Below the pieces are notes generated by a model. The model saw only the letters and a list, made by a program, of their open reading frames with translations, was not told the DNA's origin and did not search any database. The position numbers and the translations under genes are program-made. From JACCTI01 sp051005695 (GTDB lineage: Bacteria > Verrucomicrobiota > Verrucomicrobiia > Chthoniobacterales > UBA10450): a stretch of DNA of 37,455 nucleotides. The stretch spans positions 1 through 37,455 of the forward strand of contig JBPCJC010000056.1 in assembly GCA_051005695.1 (NCBI GenBank), in the 5' to 3' direction. This document shows, piece after piece, positions 17,529 through 26,732 of this stretch. Each line of letters opens with the position of its first letter. The stretch's first letter is position 1.

Positions 17529-17628
17529 GTTTCGTCTTCCCTAACTCTGCGCGCAAATCTGCGGGCGCCGCGCTTTTCGCGCGCTCAAGTTTCACCCGGC
17601 AAACGATTGCTCGAATGAGAAGCCGGCA

Positions 17629-19608
17629 ATGAGACGAAAGAAGAAAGCAAATCAACCGTCGTCGAAAACTTCCGGTCAGGAAGAGTCGGTTTCGTCGTTG
17701 CCCGCGAAACGCCGCGCCGACTCGGCCGCGCGTCGCGAAGAGAAACCGCCGACAAAGTTCGCGCTCTTTTGCCTAACGACACTTGGCATCGTCTTCGGCG
17801 ACATCGGCACCAGCCCGCTTTACACCGTGCGCGAGTGTTTCCGTCCGGGCGATTCTGCACCAGCGCTCGCGCCCGATCCGGCCAATGTCCTCGGCGTCCT
17901 TTCGCTCATCACCTGGTCGTTGGTCATCATTATCTCGATCAAATATCTGCTCTACGTGATGGCCGCGGACAACAAAGGCGAAGGCGGCATCCTCGCCCTG
18001 CTCGCCCTCCTCAATCGCCGCGCCGGCCAGCGTTTTTGGTTCAGCATGCTGAGCGTTTTCGGCGCGGCCCTGCTTTACGGCGACGGCATGATCACGCCCG
18101 CGATTTCCGTCGTCAGCGCGGTCGAAGGTTTGAAAATCGCCACCCCGATCTTCGACCCTTACATCGTGCCGCTGGCAGTCGTTCTTCTCGTCCTGCTTTT
18201 CCTTTTTCAACGACACGGCACCGCCAAGGTCGGGCTGGTTTTCGGTCCAATCATGCTCGTCTGGTTCTTGGTCCTGGCCGCGCTCGGCTTGAATGCACTC
18301 GTTAGGCATCCGGAAGTCCTGGCCGCGCTCAACCCCTGGCAGGCGGTCACTTTTTTCGGACGCAATGGCTGGAGCGGTTTCGTTATTCTCGGGGCGGTTT
18401 TCCTCGCCGTCACCGGTGGCGAAGCGCTCTATGCCGACCTCGGGCATTTCGGGCGAACGCCGATCCGGCTAGCCTGGTTTCTGGTCGTGCTGCCAGCGTT
18501 GCTCTTGAACTACTACGGCCAGGGCGCGCTTGTCCTCGCCGGCGCCGGCCAGGTGCAGCATCCGTTTTTTAATCTCGCACCAAAATGGGCGCTCTATCCG
18601 CTGGTCGCTCTCTCCACCATGGCCGCGATCATCGCATCGCAGGCGGTTATCTCGGGTGTCTTTTCACTTACTCGCCAAGCTGTCTTGCTCGATCAATTTC
18701 CGCGTGTCCGCATCCTGCAAACGTCCTCGGAAGAAATCGGTCAGGTCTACATCCCGGTCATTAATTACCTGCTCATGATCGCCTGCGTCGGCTTGGTCGT
18801 AGGCTTCCGCAGTTCCGAAAAACTGGCCGGTGCCTACGGAGTCGCGGTTAGCACGACCATGGTCATCACCACCATTCTTGCGGCCATCATCGCACGCGAA
18901 ATTTGGAAATGGAATCGCCTCTCCGTCCTGCTAGTCACGGTCGTTTTCCTGCTCATCGACCTGGCGTTTTTCGGCGCCAACATTTTGAAATTCATCGAAG
19001 GCGGCTGGTTCCCGTTGCTCGTCGGCGCGCTCCTTTTCGTGCTCATGACGACTTGGAAACGCGGACGCGTTCTCCTGCGGAAACGTTTGCTGACCACGAC
19101 CGAATCAGTCGACGAAGTGCTCGACTCCGCCGGTGATAAGGCAATCCAGCGCGTCCCCGGCACTTCCATCTTTCTAACGAATCGTCCGCGCGGCATGCCG
19201 CCGGTCCTCGTCCGCCATATGGAGCATAGTCATTCGCTCACCGAGCACGTGATTGTTCTGCATATCGCCACCATCGATGTCCCGCACGTGCCCCTGACAG
19301 AACGGATCGACTTCGAGAAATTGCGTCACGGAATTTACCGGGTGCGCCTGACCTTTGGTTTTATCGATCTGCCCGACGTGCCCGAGGCCTTGAAGCAACT
19401 GACCATCGAAGGCGTCGAAATAAAGCCGGACGAAGTGACCTACTACGTCGCGCGCGGGATCGTCCTGCAACGCGAACGAAATCCCGGGATGATGCGCTGG
19501 CGCGAAGCGCTCTTCGCTTTTCTCCTGCAGAACGCGACCCACGCGATCGAGTTCTTCCACATCCCCCCGCGGCAGGTGGTCGAGCTAGGTCTCGAAATCG
19601 ATATCTAG
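17629..19608 (+). CDS. kup: Kup-family potassium uptake transporter
   Basis: The 659-residue protein has a charged N-terminal tail (MRRKKK, about 45 residues) longer than usual, then the family signature LGIVFGDIGTSPLYTVRECF (about 52-71). About twelve membrane helices follow to residue 480, including the conserved DNKGEGGILALLAL and TGGEALYADLGHFGR. A soluble C-terminal domain of about 170 residues has FLTNRPRGMPPVLVRH. Kup proteins take up potassium by proton symport in the inner membrane. No potassium-responsive element is visible upstream. It converges on the DUF2911 gene with 21 bases between stops. Confidence 0.95.
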   Translation: MRRKKKANQPSSKTSGQEESVSSLPAKRRADSAARREEKPPTKFALFCLTTLGIVFGDIGTSPLYTVRECFRPGDSAPALAPDPANVLGVLSLITWSLVIIISIKYLLYVMAADNKGEGGILALLALLNRRAGQRFWFSMLSVFGAALLYGDGMITPAISVVSAVEGLKIATPIFDPYIVPLAVVLLVLLFLFQRHGTAKVGLVFGPIMLVWFLVLAALGLNALVRHPEVLAALNPWQAVTFFGRNGWSGFVILGAVFLAVTGGEALYADLGHFGRTPIRLAWFLVVLPALLLNYYGQGALVLAGAGQVQHPFFNLAPKWALYPLVALSTMAAIIASQAVISGVFSLTRQAVLLDQFPRVRILQTSSEEIGQVYIPVINYLLMIACVGLVVGFRSSEKLAGAYGVAVSTTMVITTILAAIIAREIWKWNRLSVLLVTVVFLLIDLAFFGANILKFIEGGWFPLLVGALLFVLMTTWKRGRVLLRKRLLTTTESVDEVLDSAGDKAIQRVPGTSIFLTNRPRGMPPVLVRHMEHSHSLTEHVIVLHIATIDVPHVPLTERIDFEKLRHGIYRVRLTFGFIDLPDVPEALKQLTIEGVEIKPDEVTYYVARGIVLQRERNPGMMRWREALFAFLLQNATHAIEFFHIPPRQVVELGLEIDI

Positions 19609-19629
19609 CTAACGAGTCGTTTCGCAGAC

Positions 19630-20778
19630 CTACTTCTTCTTCAAACCTTCCAGCGCTTTCTCGTAGGTCGGCAGGTTCGGCTTCTGCGCTTCCGGCAGAT
19701 TCTGCAGCGCGGCTTCCCAATTCCTGATCGCGTTCTCCTTGTCCCCCATCGCGGTGTAACCGCGCGCCAGTCCGGCATGAGCGTAAAATTTTTCGTCGGG
19801 ATGTGCTTTCGCATTGAGCTGGAAAATCTCCATCGCCTTTTCTTTGCGCGAGGCCGCCAGCAAACGCATTCCATATTGGTGGAGCGCGCTCGCTTCCGCC
19901 GAGGGCAACTGCACCGCTTTCGCCATGGCCGCGTCGGCCTCGCCGTCTCGATTCATCGCGGTTAAGACCGCCGCTTTCGTCTGCAAGGTGGAAAAATCTT
20001 CCTTTCCCGTGACCGCGCCGCGGAACGGTTCCTTGATCGCCTTCTCCGCCCAGACCAGCGCCTCTTCCAGGTTCACCTTGTGATCCGCGCAAAACTGCGC
20101 TGCTGCCTGCCAATTCCGATAATTGAAACCGGGCCACGCGCGCAGCTGCTCGCCCATCTTGGCCGCGTAAAGTTCGTTCACGTTCGGGACCTCGACCTTG
20201 AACGGAATCCGCTTTTTCTCCCATTGCAGAAACGCGACCGCCGAAGATGGCAGACGATCATCGAACCCAAAGGTCATGAACTCCGTGAACGGCGCCTCGA
20301 TCGGCGGCGCCGGCACGCGCAACGCGTCGGCTTTCGGATCATACTGATAGGCGCCCCAGCCGATCGCGTTCTTCGAAAAGATCCAAGTCGATGGCCCGCT
20401 CTTGTCCAGCTCCAGAAACAAACCGTAGGTCCCGGCGGCCAGGTCTTTCCCTTCGATCTTCACATCATCGGAAAAACTGATCGTCGTGGTCTCGTTAGCC
20501 CCGGTTCGCCACGGCTGCGCTTTCGACGGACCAAACCCGTCATCGAAAAAACCAAACGGGATCAGCTCGCCCCAAATGTGCCCGGTCCGTTCCGCGCCCT
20601 GGAAGTGCACCCGCGGGCTGTGATACGCGATCGAAATTTTCACCGGCCCAATCCATTGCGAGACTTCCGCGCGCTGGTTGTCGCCGTTCGGCGGCTGCGA
20701 TAATTCCGCGGCCTGCTGTCCGCGCGCGCCCGAAAGTGCCAGCCCGCAACCTACCAACCACAGTATAATTTTTTTCAT
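19630..20778 (-). CDS. Exported DUF2911 protein with C-terminal TPR repeats
   Basis: The 382-residue protein has a signal peptide (MKKIILWLVGCGLALSGARG). Residues about 35-200 match the DUF2911 pattern: ISIAYHSPRVHFQG, PFGFFDDGFGPSKAQPWRTGANE, and DLAAGTYGLFLELD. Residues about 225-382 form helix pairs with TPR spacing (HAGLARGYTAMGDKENAIRNWEAAL). DUF2911 proteins are periplasmic and of unknown function, common in Bacteroidota, Acidobacteriota and Verrucomicrobiota. The gene is divergent from the small membrane protein at 20923. Confidence 0.85.
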   Translation of the reverse strand: MKKIILWLVGCGLALSGARGQQAAELSQPPNGDNQRAEVSQWIGPVKISIAYHSPRVHFQGAERTGHIWGELIPFGFFDDGFGPSKAQPWRTGANETTTISFSDDVKIEGKDLAAGTYGLFLELDKSGPSTWIFSKNAIGWGAYQYDPKADALRVPAPPIEAPFTEFMTFGFDDRLPSSAVAFLQWEKKRIPFKVEVPNVNELYAAKMGEQLRAWPGFNYRNWQAAAQFCADHKVNLEEALVWAEKAIKEPFRGAVTGKEDFSTLQTKAAVLTAMNRDGEADAAMAKAVQLPSAEASALHQYGMRLLAASRKEKAMEIFQLNAKAHPDEKFYAHAGLARGYTAMGDKENAIRNWEAALQNLPEAQKPNLPTYEKALEGLKKK

Positions 20779-20876
20779 CTCGAACCCGGATACTTGAGGA
20801 TTCTGCGCGCGCTTGGCGATGACATTTTCCCGACATTTCGTGACACTTCCGTCGTCGACCCCGGCGAATTTCGTTC

Positions 20877-20905
20877 TTCATAATTTGCGCGCATTCCGTT
20901 CTAAT
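20877..20905 (+). promoter_or_regulatory. Candidate sigma-70-type promoter
   Basis: TTCATA (20877-20882) and TCTAAT (20900-20905) are separated by 17 bases, in the 144-base gap between the divergent genes. The -10 box matches consensus at five of six bases and the -35 box at four. It would give a very short leader before the ATG at 20923. Confidence 0.35.
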
Positions 20906-20922
20906 CCTGGCCGAGGAAAATT

Positions 20923-21516
20923 ATGAATACGCGCATTCTTTTAGCCGGCATCCTGGGAGGAATCGGGATGTTTATCTGGACCTCACTCGCACACATGGTT
21001 TTGCCGCTGGGCGAAGCCGGTCTGCGCGAAATTCCTAACGAGACCGCCGTCCTCGGCGCGCTTAACACCAGCATGGGCGAGAATCGCGGCCTCTTCGTTT
21101 TTCCCGGTCCCGGCCTCGGTCCCACTCCGAGTCAGGAACAGAAGAGCGAAGCCATGAAACACATGGACGAAAAACTGGCGAACAATCCGTCCGGCATCAT
21201 CATGTACTTCCCGCCGGGCCGGAAATTTCCCATCGGCCGCGCGCTCGGAGTAGAGTTCGCGACCGAACTGGTCGAGGCCATTCTCGTCGTCTGGCTGCTC
21301 AGCCAAACCGTGCTCTCGAGTTTCGTTTCCCGGTTAACCTTCGTCACCGTGGCCGGCGTCATCGCCGCGATCGCGACCAACATTTCCTACTGGAATTGGT
21401 ATGGCTTTCCGAAGCGCTACACCGCGGCCTACATCTTCATCCAGGTGGTCGGCTTCTTCATCATCGGTTTGATCAGTGCTTTCCTTCTCAGGAAGAAAGT
21501 CGCCATTACTCGTTAG
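20923..21516 (+). CDS. Integral membrane protein, unknown
   Basis: The 197-residue protein has one N-terminal hydrophobic helix (about 5-28), a soluble segment of about 75 residues with GPGLGPTPSQEQKSEAMKHM, then three helices (about 110-130, 136-152 and 165-190). GAGGAAA at 20913-20919 is a good ribosome binding site. No enzyme motif or named family is recognised. The stop TAG (21514-21516) lies in a TCGTTAGG copy, and the last 11 bases overlap the end of fabD on the other strand. Soluble loop between the first and second helices is probably periplasmic. Confidence 0.75.
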   Translation: MNTRILLAGILGGIGMFIWTSLAHMVLPLGEAGLREIPNETAVLGALNTSMGENRGLFVFPGPGLGPTPSQEQKSEAMKHMDEKLANNPSGIIMYFPPGRKFPIGRALGVEFATELVEAILVVWLLSQTVLSSFVSRLTFVTVAGVIAAIATNISYWNWYGFPKRYTAAYIFIQVVGFFIIGLISAFLLRKKVAITR

Positions 21517-22456
21517 GCAAAAATCGCTCTGCGCGGATTTTAGCGGCACACGCTGCCACCGTCGCCGGATCGCTCACGCTGATCACGTCGGTCCCTTTGC
21601 GCGTTCGCCTTAGCAATCCTGCGAGCACTCCGCCGGGTCCGAGTTCGATAAAAAAATCGCAACCATCATTCAGGAGTGTTTCCAGGCAATCGGTCCAGCG
21701 CACCGTGCTCGTGACCTGTTCCTGCAAAGTCTGACGGATTTGCGGGAGGGTGGTGACGGACGCGCCGGTGACGTTGCTGATCACCGGAAACGTCGGCAAC
21801 TGCATCGCCGTTTCGAGGAGCGCGGGACCGAGCTTTTGATACGCGCTCTCCATCAAGCGCGAGTGATAAGCGCCCGCCACGTTCAACATCGTCGCGCGGC
21901 GGATGCCGTGGTCTTTCGCCAGACCGACCGCCAATTCGACTTTTGCGAGCTCGCCGGAAATGACGATCTGGCCCGGCGAATTAATGTTCGCCACATCGAC
22001 GTCCGTGTCCGCCGCGAGCGCGCGGACCGCACTTTCCTCTGCGCCGATCATCGCCGCCATCGCGCCGGAGGTGAGCGCGCACGCTTCATCCATTAACTGC
22101 CCGCGTTTCTCCACCAACCGCAAACCTTCCTCGAAACCAAACGTGCCCGCGGCTGCGTGCGCAGTCATTTCGCCTAACGAGAGGCCAGCGGCCCCGGCGA
22201 TCGCGAAATCGCCGGCCGCCGCGCGCAAGGCCGCGAGGCAAGCGAGTCCGTGAACGTAAAGCGCAGGCTGACAATTCGAGGTCTTGGTCAGCTCCTCGAT
22301 CGGTCCGTTCCAGGTCAGTTCACTGAGCGAGCGGCCGAGAATTTCGTCGGCTTGTCGAAAGAGATGCGCGGCCACCGGAAAAGCTGCGGCGAGTTCGCGC
22401 CCCATCCCGGCGCTTTGTGCACCCTGGCCAGCAAAGAGGAGCGCGATTTTTTTCAT
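21506..22456 (-). CDS. fabD: Malonyl-CoA:ACP acyltransferase FabD
   Basis: Read from ATG at 22456 (MKKIALLFAGQGAQSAGMG) the protein has 316 residues, typical of FabD. An upstream in-frame start at 22531 would add 25 unrelated residues. The active-site serine is in GLSLGE (S93) and the catalytic His is H198 in GAYHSRLM. VISNVTG and FIELGPGGVLAGLLRR near the C-terminus are family signatures. It loads malonyl groups onto acyl carrier protein for fatty-acid synthesis. Unlike most members, the position before the nucleophile is Leu rather than His (usual GHSLGE). No other fab genes are adjacent, and it is divergent from nuoD. Confidence 0.93.
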   Translation of the reverse strand: MKKIALLFAGQGAQSAGMGRELAAAFPVAAHLFRQADEILGRSLSELTWNGPIEELTKTSNCQPALYVHGLACLAALRAAAGDFAIAGAAGLSLGEMTAHAAAGTFGFEEGLRLVEKRGQLMDEACALTSGAMAAMIGAEESAVRALAADTDVDVANINSPGQIVISGELAKVELAVGLAKDHGIRRATMLNVAGAYHSRLMESAYQKLGPALLETAMQLPTFPVISNVTGASVTTLPQIRQTLQEQVTSTVRWTDCLETLLNDGCDFFIELGPGGVLAGLLRRTRKGTDVISVSDPATVAACAAKIRAERFLPNE

Positions 22457-22816
22457 CGTTAGCCGCGAAGGTATCACCAGCAGGCGAAAGCGGACAAGAC
22501 CCTGCGCGCAGCGAACCCCAAAGCCACCCAAGACGATAATATGTCATCCCGAGCCGCGAAGACGGCGAGGGACCTCGCACAGGGTGCCGGACCGACAACT
22601 TAGGAAGTGCGAACCAAGATCCCTGTGCGAGGTCCCTCGGCGCGCTCCGCCGTCTCAGGATGACAACGCCAGTTGTCACACTCAGGAAAACTGCCACACG
22701 CAAGCGCGCCCGGGCTCATTTTCTTCGCTCCGCAAACCGCCCTCGCGCCTTGGAAAAATTCAGAAAATCCTTGCGCGCTCCCACGCGGCCGCGAGCATAG
22801 GCGCACCCCCATTTTC
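22457..22816. other. 360-base intergenic region between fabD and nuoD
   Basis: This gap holds the first palindromic repeat (22543-22664) and otherwise no convincing gene. Open frames across it are extensions of nuoD or fabD without family sequence. It should contain the promoter of the nuoD operon, but I could not find a confident -35/-10 pair. Confidence 0.6.
22543..22664. repeat. Long palindromic repeat, copy 1
   Basis: The 122-base element begins GTCATCCCGAGCCGCG and ends CGTCTCAGGATGAC. Its arms (22543-22585 and 22621-22664) are inverted copies sharing the core GAGGGACCTCGCACAGGG. It lies upstream of nuoD and could fold into one long hairpin in RNA. Confidence 0.9.
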
Positions 22817-24073
22817 ATGGCTTTCACCACGCGCGAAATCGAAAATCCGGACCCGCTGACGCGCACCGCCGCGGCCGAAGCGGAGCTCGCGGAACGCTCC
22901 GACGACATCGGCGAGCGGATGATTTTGAACATGGGACCGTCGCATCCGGCGACCCATGGCGTCTTGCGTTTAGTCCTCGAACTCGATGGCGAGACGATCG
23001 TGAAAGCGACTCCGGATATCGGTTACTTGCATCGCGGCGACGAAAAGATCGCGGAGAACATGCAGTATAACCAGTTCGTTCCCTACACCGACCGGCTGGA
23101 TTATCTGGCACCGCTGGCGAATAACGTGGCCTACGCGCTCGCGGTCGAAAAATTGATGGGCTGGGAATTGCCGCCGCGCGGAAAAGCGATTCGCGTCCTT
23201 TGCTGCGAACTGGCACGCATTCAGGCACACTTGTTAGGCATCGGCGCGATGGCGCTCGATCTCGGCGCGATGACCGTGTTCCTCTACACCTTCACCGAGC
23301 GCGAAAAAATCTACAATCTTTGCGAGATCATTTGCGGCGCGCGCTTCACCACGTCCTACACGCGCATCGGCGGACAGACGCGCGATTTGCCGGATAGTTT
23401 CTTTCCGCAACTCTCGAAATTCCTCGACGATTTCATTCCGCAACTCGACGAGATCGATCAGCTCCTGACCCGCAACCGCATCTTCGTCGATCGCACGCGC
23501 GGCGTCGGCGTGATCGCGAAAGATCGCGCGATTGCCTACGGACTTTCCGGTCCAAATCTGCGCGGCAGCGGCGTGGAGCACGATCTGCGACGGAAACATC
23601 CGTATCTCGATTACGAGCAGTATGACTTCGAGGTCGTCGTCGGCACGGCCGGTGATGGCTACGATCGATATCTCGTTAGGCTGGAGGAAATGCGGCAGAG
23701 CGTGCGCATCCTTCGGCAGGTGATCGACAAGATGCCGCGCGGCCCGATCAACGTGGTCGACTGGAAAAACACCCTCCCGCCGAAGTCCAACGTGATGACG
23801 AAAATGGAGGAGCTGATTCACCATTTCATCGTCGTGACCGAGGGACTCGATGCGCCGCCCGGGGAAATTTATTTCGGCGCCGAGAACCCGAAGGGCGAGC
23901 TCGGTTTTTACATTAACAGCAAGGGCGGCGGCGTGCCGCATCGGCTGAAAATTCGCTCACCCTCATTCTGCAACCTGAGCATTCTCCCGGAAATTCTCCC
24001 CGGTTGCACGATCAGCGACGTGGTCGCCGTGCTCGGCAGTCTGGACTTCGTCATGGGCGAATGCGACAGGTGA
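22817..24073 (+). CDS. nuoD: NADH-quinone oxidoreductase subunit D (49 kDa)
   Basis: From ATG at 22817 (MAFTTREIENPDPLTR) the protein has 418 residues, normal for NuoD. An in-frame start at 22673 would run through non-coding sequence and was not used. Signatures are MGPSHPATHGVLRLVLELDGE, GYLHRGDEKIAE, YTDRLDY, and the C-terminal PGCTISDVVAVLGSLDFVMGECDR. NuoD forms the quinone pocket of complex I with NuoB in the peripheral arm. It is the first nuo gene here; nuoA, nuoB and nuoC are not upstream, because fabD lies there on the opposite strand. A lipoprotein gene follows 11 bases later. Confidence 0.97.
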   Translation: MAFTTREIENPDPLTRTAAAEAELAERSDDIGERMILNMGPSHPATHGVLRLVLELDGETIVKATPDIGYLHRGDEKIAENMQYNQFVPYTDRLDYLAPLANNVAYALAVEKLMGWELPPRGKAIRVLCCELARIQAHLLGIGAMALDLGAMTVFLYTFTEREKIYNLCEIICGARFTTSYTRIGGQTRDLPDSFFPQLSKFLDDFIPQLDEIDQLLTRNRIFVDRTRGVGVIAKDRAIAYGLSGPNLRGSGVEHDLRRKHPYLDYEQYDFEVVVGTAGDGYDRYLVRLEEMRQSVRILRQVIDKMPRGPINVVDWKNTLPPKSNVMTKMEELIHHFIVVTEGLDAPPGEIYFGAENPKGELGFYINSKGGGVPHRLKIRSPSFCNLSILPEILPGCTISDVVAVLGSLDFVMGECDR

Positions 24074-24084
24074 GCACAACCAAT

Positions 24085-24396
24085 ATGAAAACATTCCGGA
24101 ACAGCTTCGCGCTTCTTTTTCTCGCCACTTTTTTGCTCGCCCTCGCTGGCTGCAATAAGACCACCACGCTCTCGGGTTCGAAGTTAACGCCCGCGAATTA
24201 CGACCAGATCACGATGGGAATGTCGAAAGCGCAGGTCGAAACCATCCTCGGACCAGCCACCAAGATGGAGACGAAGGACATGGTTATTTTCAAGAAGACA
24301 ACCTATCGCTACGAAGATGGTGCGAAGTTCGCGATGATCACTTTCAAGAACGACGAAGTTGACAGCAAGGACGGCAACCTCGGTCGCGAGCCGTAG
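24085..24396 (+). CDS. Small BamE/SmpA-like lipoprotein, first of a tandem pair
   Basis: From ATG at 24085 (MKTFRNSFALLFLATFLLALAGC) the protein has 103 residues. LALAGC is a lipobox, so the mature protein is lipid-anchored at a cysteine. The mature part has the SmpA/OmlA (BamE) type signature YDQITMGMSKAQVETILGPATKME followed by two strands. Such small domains occur in envelope lipoproteins, often acting in outer-membrane assembly. It sits between nuoD and nuoEF with its paralogue, so it is transcribed with complex I. Whether it has a complex I role is unknown. Confidence 0.8.
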   Translation: MKTFRNSFALLFLATFLLALAGCNKTTTLSGSKLTPANYDQITMGMSKAQVETILGPATKMETKDMVIFKKTTYRYEDGAKFAMITFKNDEVDSKDGNLGREP

Positions 24397-24415
24397 GAAT
24401 TTGCTCAGCGTCGTG

Positions 24416-24703
24416 ATGCCATTTCGCTCGTTCACGCTCCGCTTCTGTTCTCTCTGCGCCGCGGCCTCGCTGGCCGCTTGTCATCCGGGTTCGCACCTAA
24501 CGAAGGCTAACGTCGACGAAGTCACGGAAGGTATGGCCAAGAAGCAGGTGGAATCGATTCTCGGAATGCCGAGCAGCGTGGACACGAAGGATTTCGTGGT
24601 CATGAAAAAAACGACCTACGTCTACAAGCAGGGCCACGACACGGTCACGATCGTCTTCAAGGAAGACAAGGTGCAATCGAAGGATAGCACCCTGACCGAC
24701 TAA
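24416..24703 (+). CDS. Small BamE/SmpA-like lipoprotein, second of a tandem pair
   Basis: From ATG at 24416 (MPFRSFTLRFCSLCAAASLAAC) the protein has 95 residues with a lipobox SLAAC. The body VTEGMAKKQVESILGMPS, then TKDFVVMKKTTYVY and KVQSKDSTL, lines up with the previous gene throughout, so the two are tandem paralogues. The gap between them is 19 bases, and nuoEF starts 11 bases after the stop. It has no catalytic motif. The duplication is clear from the sequence; the function is not. Confidence 0.78.
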   Translation: MPFRSFTLRFCSLCAAASLAACHPGSHLTKANVDEVTEGMAKKQVESILGMPSSVDTKDFVVMKKTTYVYKQGHDTVTIVFKEDKVQSKDSTLTD

Positions 24704-24714
24704 CGGATCGTCCT

Positions 24715-26700
24715 GTGGCTTCGACTATCGAAGGCGTTCCCGCCGAACTCGAACGACAAATAGATGAGGCGATCAGCCATTATCCGGCCGATCGCAAGCG
24801 CAGCGCTTCGATGCCGTTGCTACATTTATGGCAGGAACATTTTGGTTACATCAGCGACGAAGGCGTGACTTGGATCGCGCAAAAGCTCGAGCTCCAGCCG
24901 ATCAACATTCTCGAGCTGGTCACCTTCTATCCGATGTATCGGACCGCGCCCGCGGGGAAGAAGCATTTGCGCGTCTGTCGCACGCTTAGTTGCGCGATGG
25001 CCGGGGCGTATCAACTGAAGGAACAGCTCTCGTTAGTCACCGGGATCGAACCGAGCGGCGATCACGGCATGCATAATCCGGTCGCAGTCAGCGCGGATGG
25101 GGAATACAGCATCGAGTTTGTCGAATGTCTCGCCAGCTGCGGGACGGCGCCGGTTTGTATGGTCGATGACGAGCTCCACGAAAATGTGCGGCCGGAAAAC
25201 GCGGCGGAGATTTTATCGCAAAAGCACGCGGCCGTTTATCCGCAGCCGCATCCTTACGAGCATCGGCTGATCTTTAAGAATCTCGGCCAGAGCGATTGGT
25301 CTAACGACATCAATTGTTATCTGGAAAACGGCGGTTACGAGCAGCTGCGCAAAGCTGTCACCATGTCGCGGAGCGACATCGTCAACGCGGTCAAGACTTC
25401 GGGATTGCGCGGCCGCGGCGGCGCCGGATTTCCCTGCGGCGTGAAGTGGGGCTTTATCAAACCGGACGAAAAAAAGCCGGTCTATTTGATCTGCAACGCC
25501 GACGAATCTGAGCCGGGGACGTTCAAAGATCGCTACATTATCCATCAAGACCCGCATCAGCTCATCGAAGGGATGCTGATTTCGTCTTTCGCGCTTAACG
25601 CGAAGACTGCCTACATCTACATTCGCGGCGAATTCCCCGAGGGCGCGAAGATTCTCGAACGCGCGATCGAAGAGGCACGCGCGCAGAACTTGTTAGGCAA
25701 AAACATTCTCGGGATCGACGGCTTCGATTGCGAAATCTACGTCCATCGCGGCGCGGGCGCTTACATTTGCGGCGAAGAAACCGGCCTGATCGAATCGCTC
25801 GAAGGCAAGCGCGCCTATCCGCGGATCAAGCCGCCCTACTTCCCAGCGGTCCTCGGTCTCTACATGGCGCCGACGATCGTGAACAACGTCGAAACACTCT
25901 GCCACGTGAAGCACATCATCGAGATGGGCGGCGCGGAATACGCCCGCATCGGCCGGCCTAACAACACCGGCACGCGCATTCTGTGCGTCAGCGGTGACGT
26001 CTTGCGGCCGGGTTATTTTGAAGTCGAAGTCGGCGCGATCACCATGGGTCAGCTGATCTACGAAATGGCGGGCGGCTTGCAATTCGGTCGCAACCTCAAA
26101 GCGGTTATTCCTGGCGGCAGTTCGGCGAAAGTCTTGCGCGCTGACGAGACCTTCAAGCTGAAGAAACAACAAGCCGATGGTTCGATGGCTGAACAGGAAA
26201 TTTCGATCAACGACATCCCGATGGATTTCGATTCGTTAGCCGCAGCCGGCTCGATGGCCGGCTCCGGCGGCGTCATCGTCCTCGACGATTCGCGCGACAT
26301 GGTCTGGGCCTTGAACAACATCAACGAATTCTACGCCCACGAATCCTGCGGCCAATGCACGCCCTGCCGCGAAGGTTCGCTTTGGATGAAAAAAATCACC
26401 GACCGGATGTTGTTAGGCGGCGGCGTAGTCGACGATCCAAAAACGCTCAAGACTATCGGTGACAACATCGCTGGCCGCACCATCTGCGCCTTCGGTGAAG
26501 CCTGCGCCTGGCCGACCCAAAGTTTCGTCGAAAAATTCCCGGAAGAATTCGCCGCCAAAGCCGAGAAACCCGCGCCGCCGCCATTGCCACCTGAGCTGAC
26601 GCCGGGCGAACTGATCAACGACTCGTTAGGCGAAATCGCCACCGTCCCTCTCGCCCACGACCCCGGCTGGGAACGCGCCGGCGCCGCCGGGACGATTTAG
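24715..26700 (+). CDS. nuoEF: Fused NADH-quinone oxidoreductase subunits E and F
   Basis: One 661-residue frame from GTG at 24715 joins NuoE (about 1-170) to NuoF (about 182-620). NuoE keeps its [2Fe-2S] cysteines C88, C93, C138 and C142 (ECLASCGTAPVC). NuoF has the FMN/NADH motif LRGRGGAGFP (231-240), CNADESEPGTFKDR, GAGAYICGEETGLIESLEGKR, and the N3 cluster cysteines C545, C548, C551 and C591. A Pro-rich tail of about 50 residues follows. These subunits oxidise NADH and start the electron chain of complex I. No stop or shift separates the domains, so the fusion is genuine in this sequence. The stop TAG is directly followed by the GxxExxY element. Confidence 0.95.
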   Translation: MASTIEGVPAELERQIDEAISHYPADRKRSASMPLLHLWQEHFGYISDEGVTWIAQKLELQPINILELVTFYPMYRTAPAGKKHLRVCRTLSCAMAGAYQLKEQLSLVTGIEPSGDHGMHNPVAVSADGEYSIEFVECLASCGTAPVCMVDDELHENVRPENAAEILSQKHAAVYPQPHPYEHRLIFKNLGQSDWSNDINCYLENGGYEQLRKAVTMSRSDIVNAVKTSGLRGRGGAGFPCGVKWGFIKPDEKKPVYLICNADESEPGTFKDRYIIHQDPHQLIEGMLISSFALNAKTAYIYIRGEFPEGAKILERAIEEARAQNLLGKNILGIDGFDCEIYVHRGAGAYICGEETGLIESLEGKRAYPRIKPPYFPAVLGLYMAPTIVNNVETLCHVKHIIEMGGAEYARIGRPNNTGTRILCVSGDVLRPGYFEVEVGAITMGQLIYEMAGGLQFGRNLKAVIPGGSSAKVLRADETFKLKKQQADGSMAEQEISINDIPMDFDSLAAAGSMAGSGGVIVLDDSRDMVWALNNINEFYAHESCGQCTPCREGSLWMKKITDRMLLGGGVVDDPKTLKTIGDNIAGRTICAFGEACAWPTQSFVEKFPEEFAAKAEKPAPPPLPPELTPGELINDSLGEIATVPLAHDPGWERAGAAGTI

Positions 26701-26732
26701 TGATGAATCAGGAAAGCAGGAAAGCAGGAAAA
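26701..26732 (+). repeat. Left terminal inverted repeat of the GxxExxY unit
   Basis: The arm contains tandem AGGAAAGC units (AGGAAAGC, AGGAAAGC, AGGAAAA) after TGATGAATC. It also encodes the first residues of the GxxExxY protein (MNQESRKAGK), so the repeat is partly translated. It pairs with 27146-27177. Confidence 0.85.
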
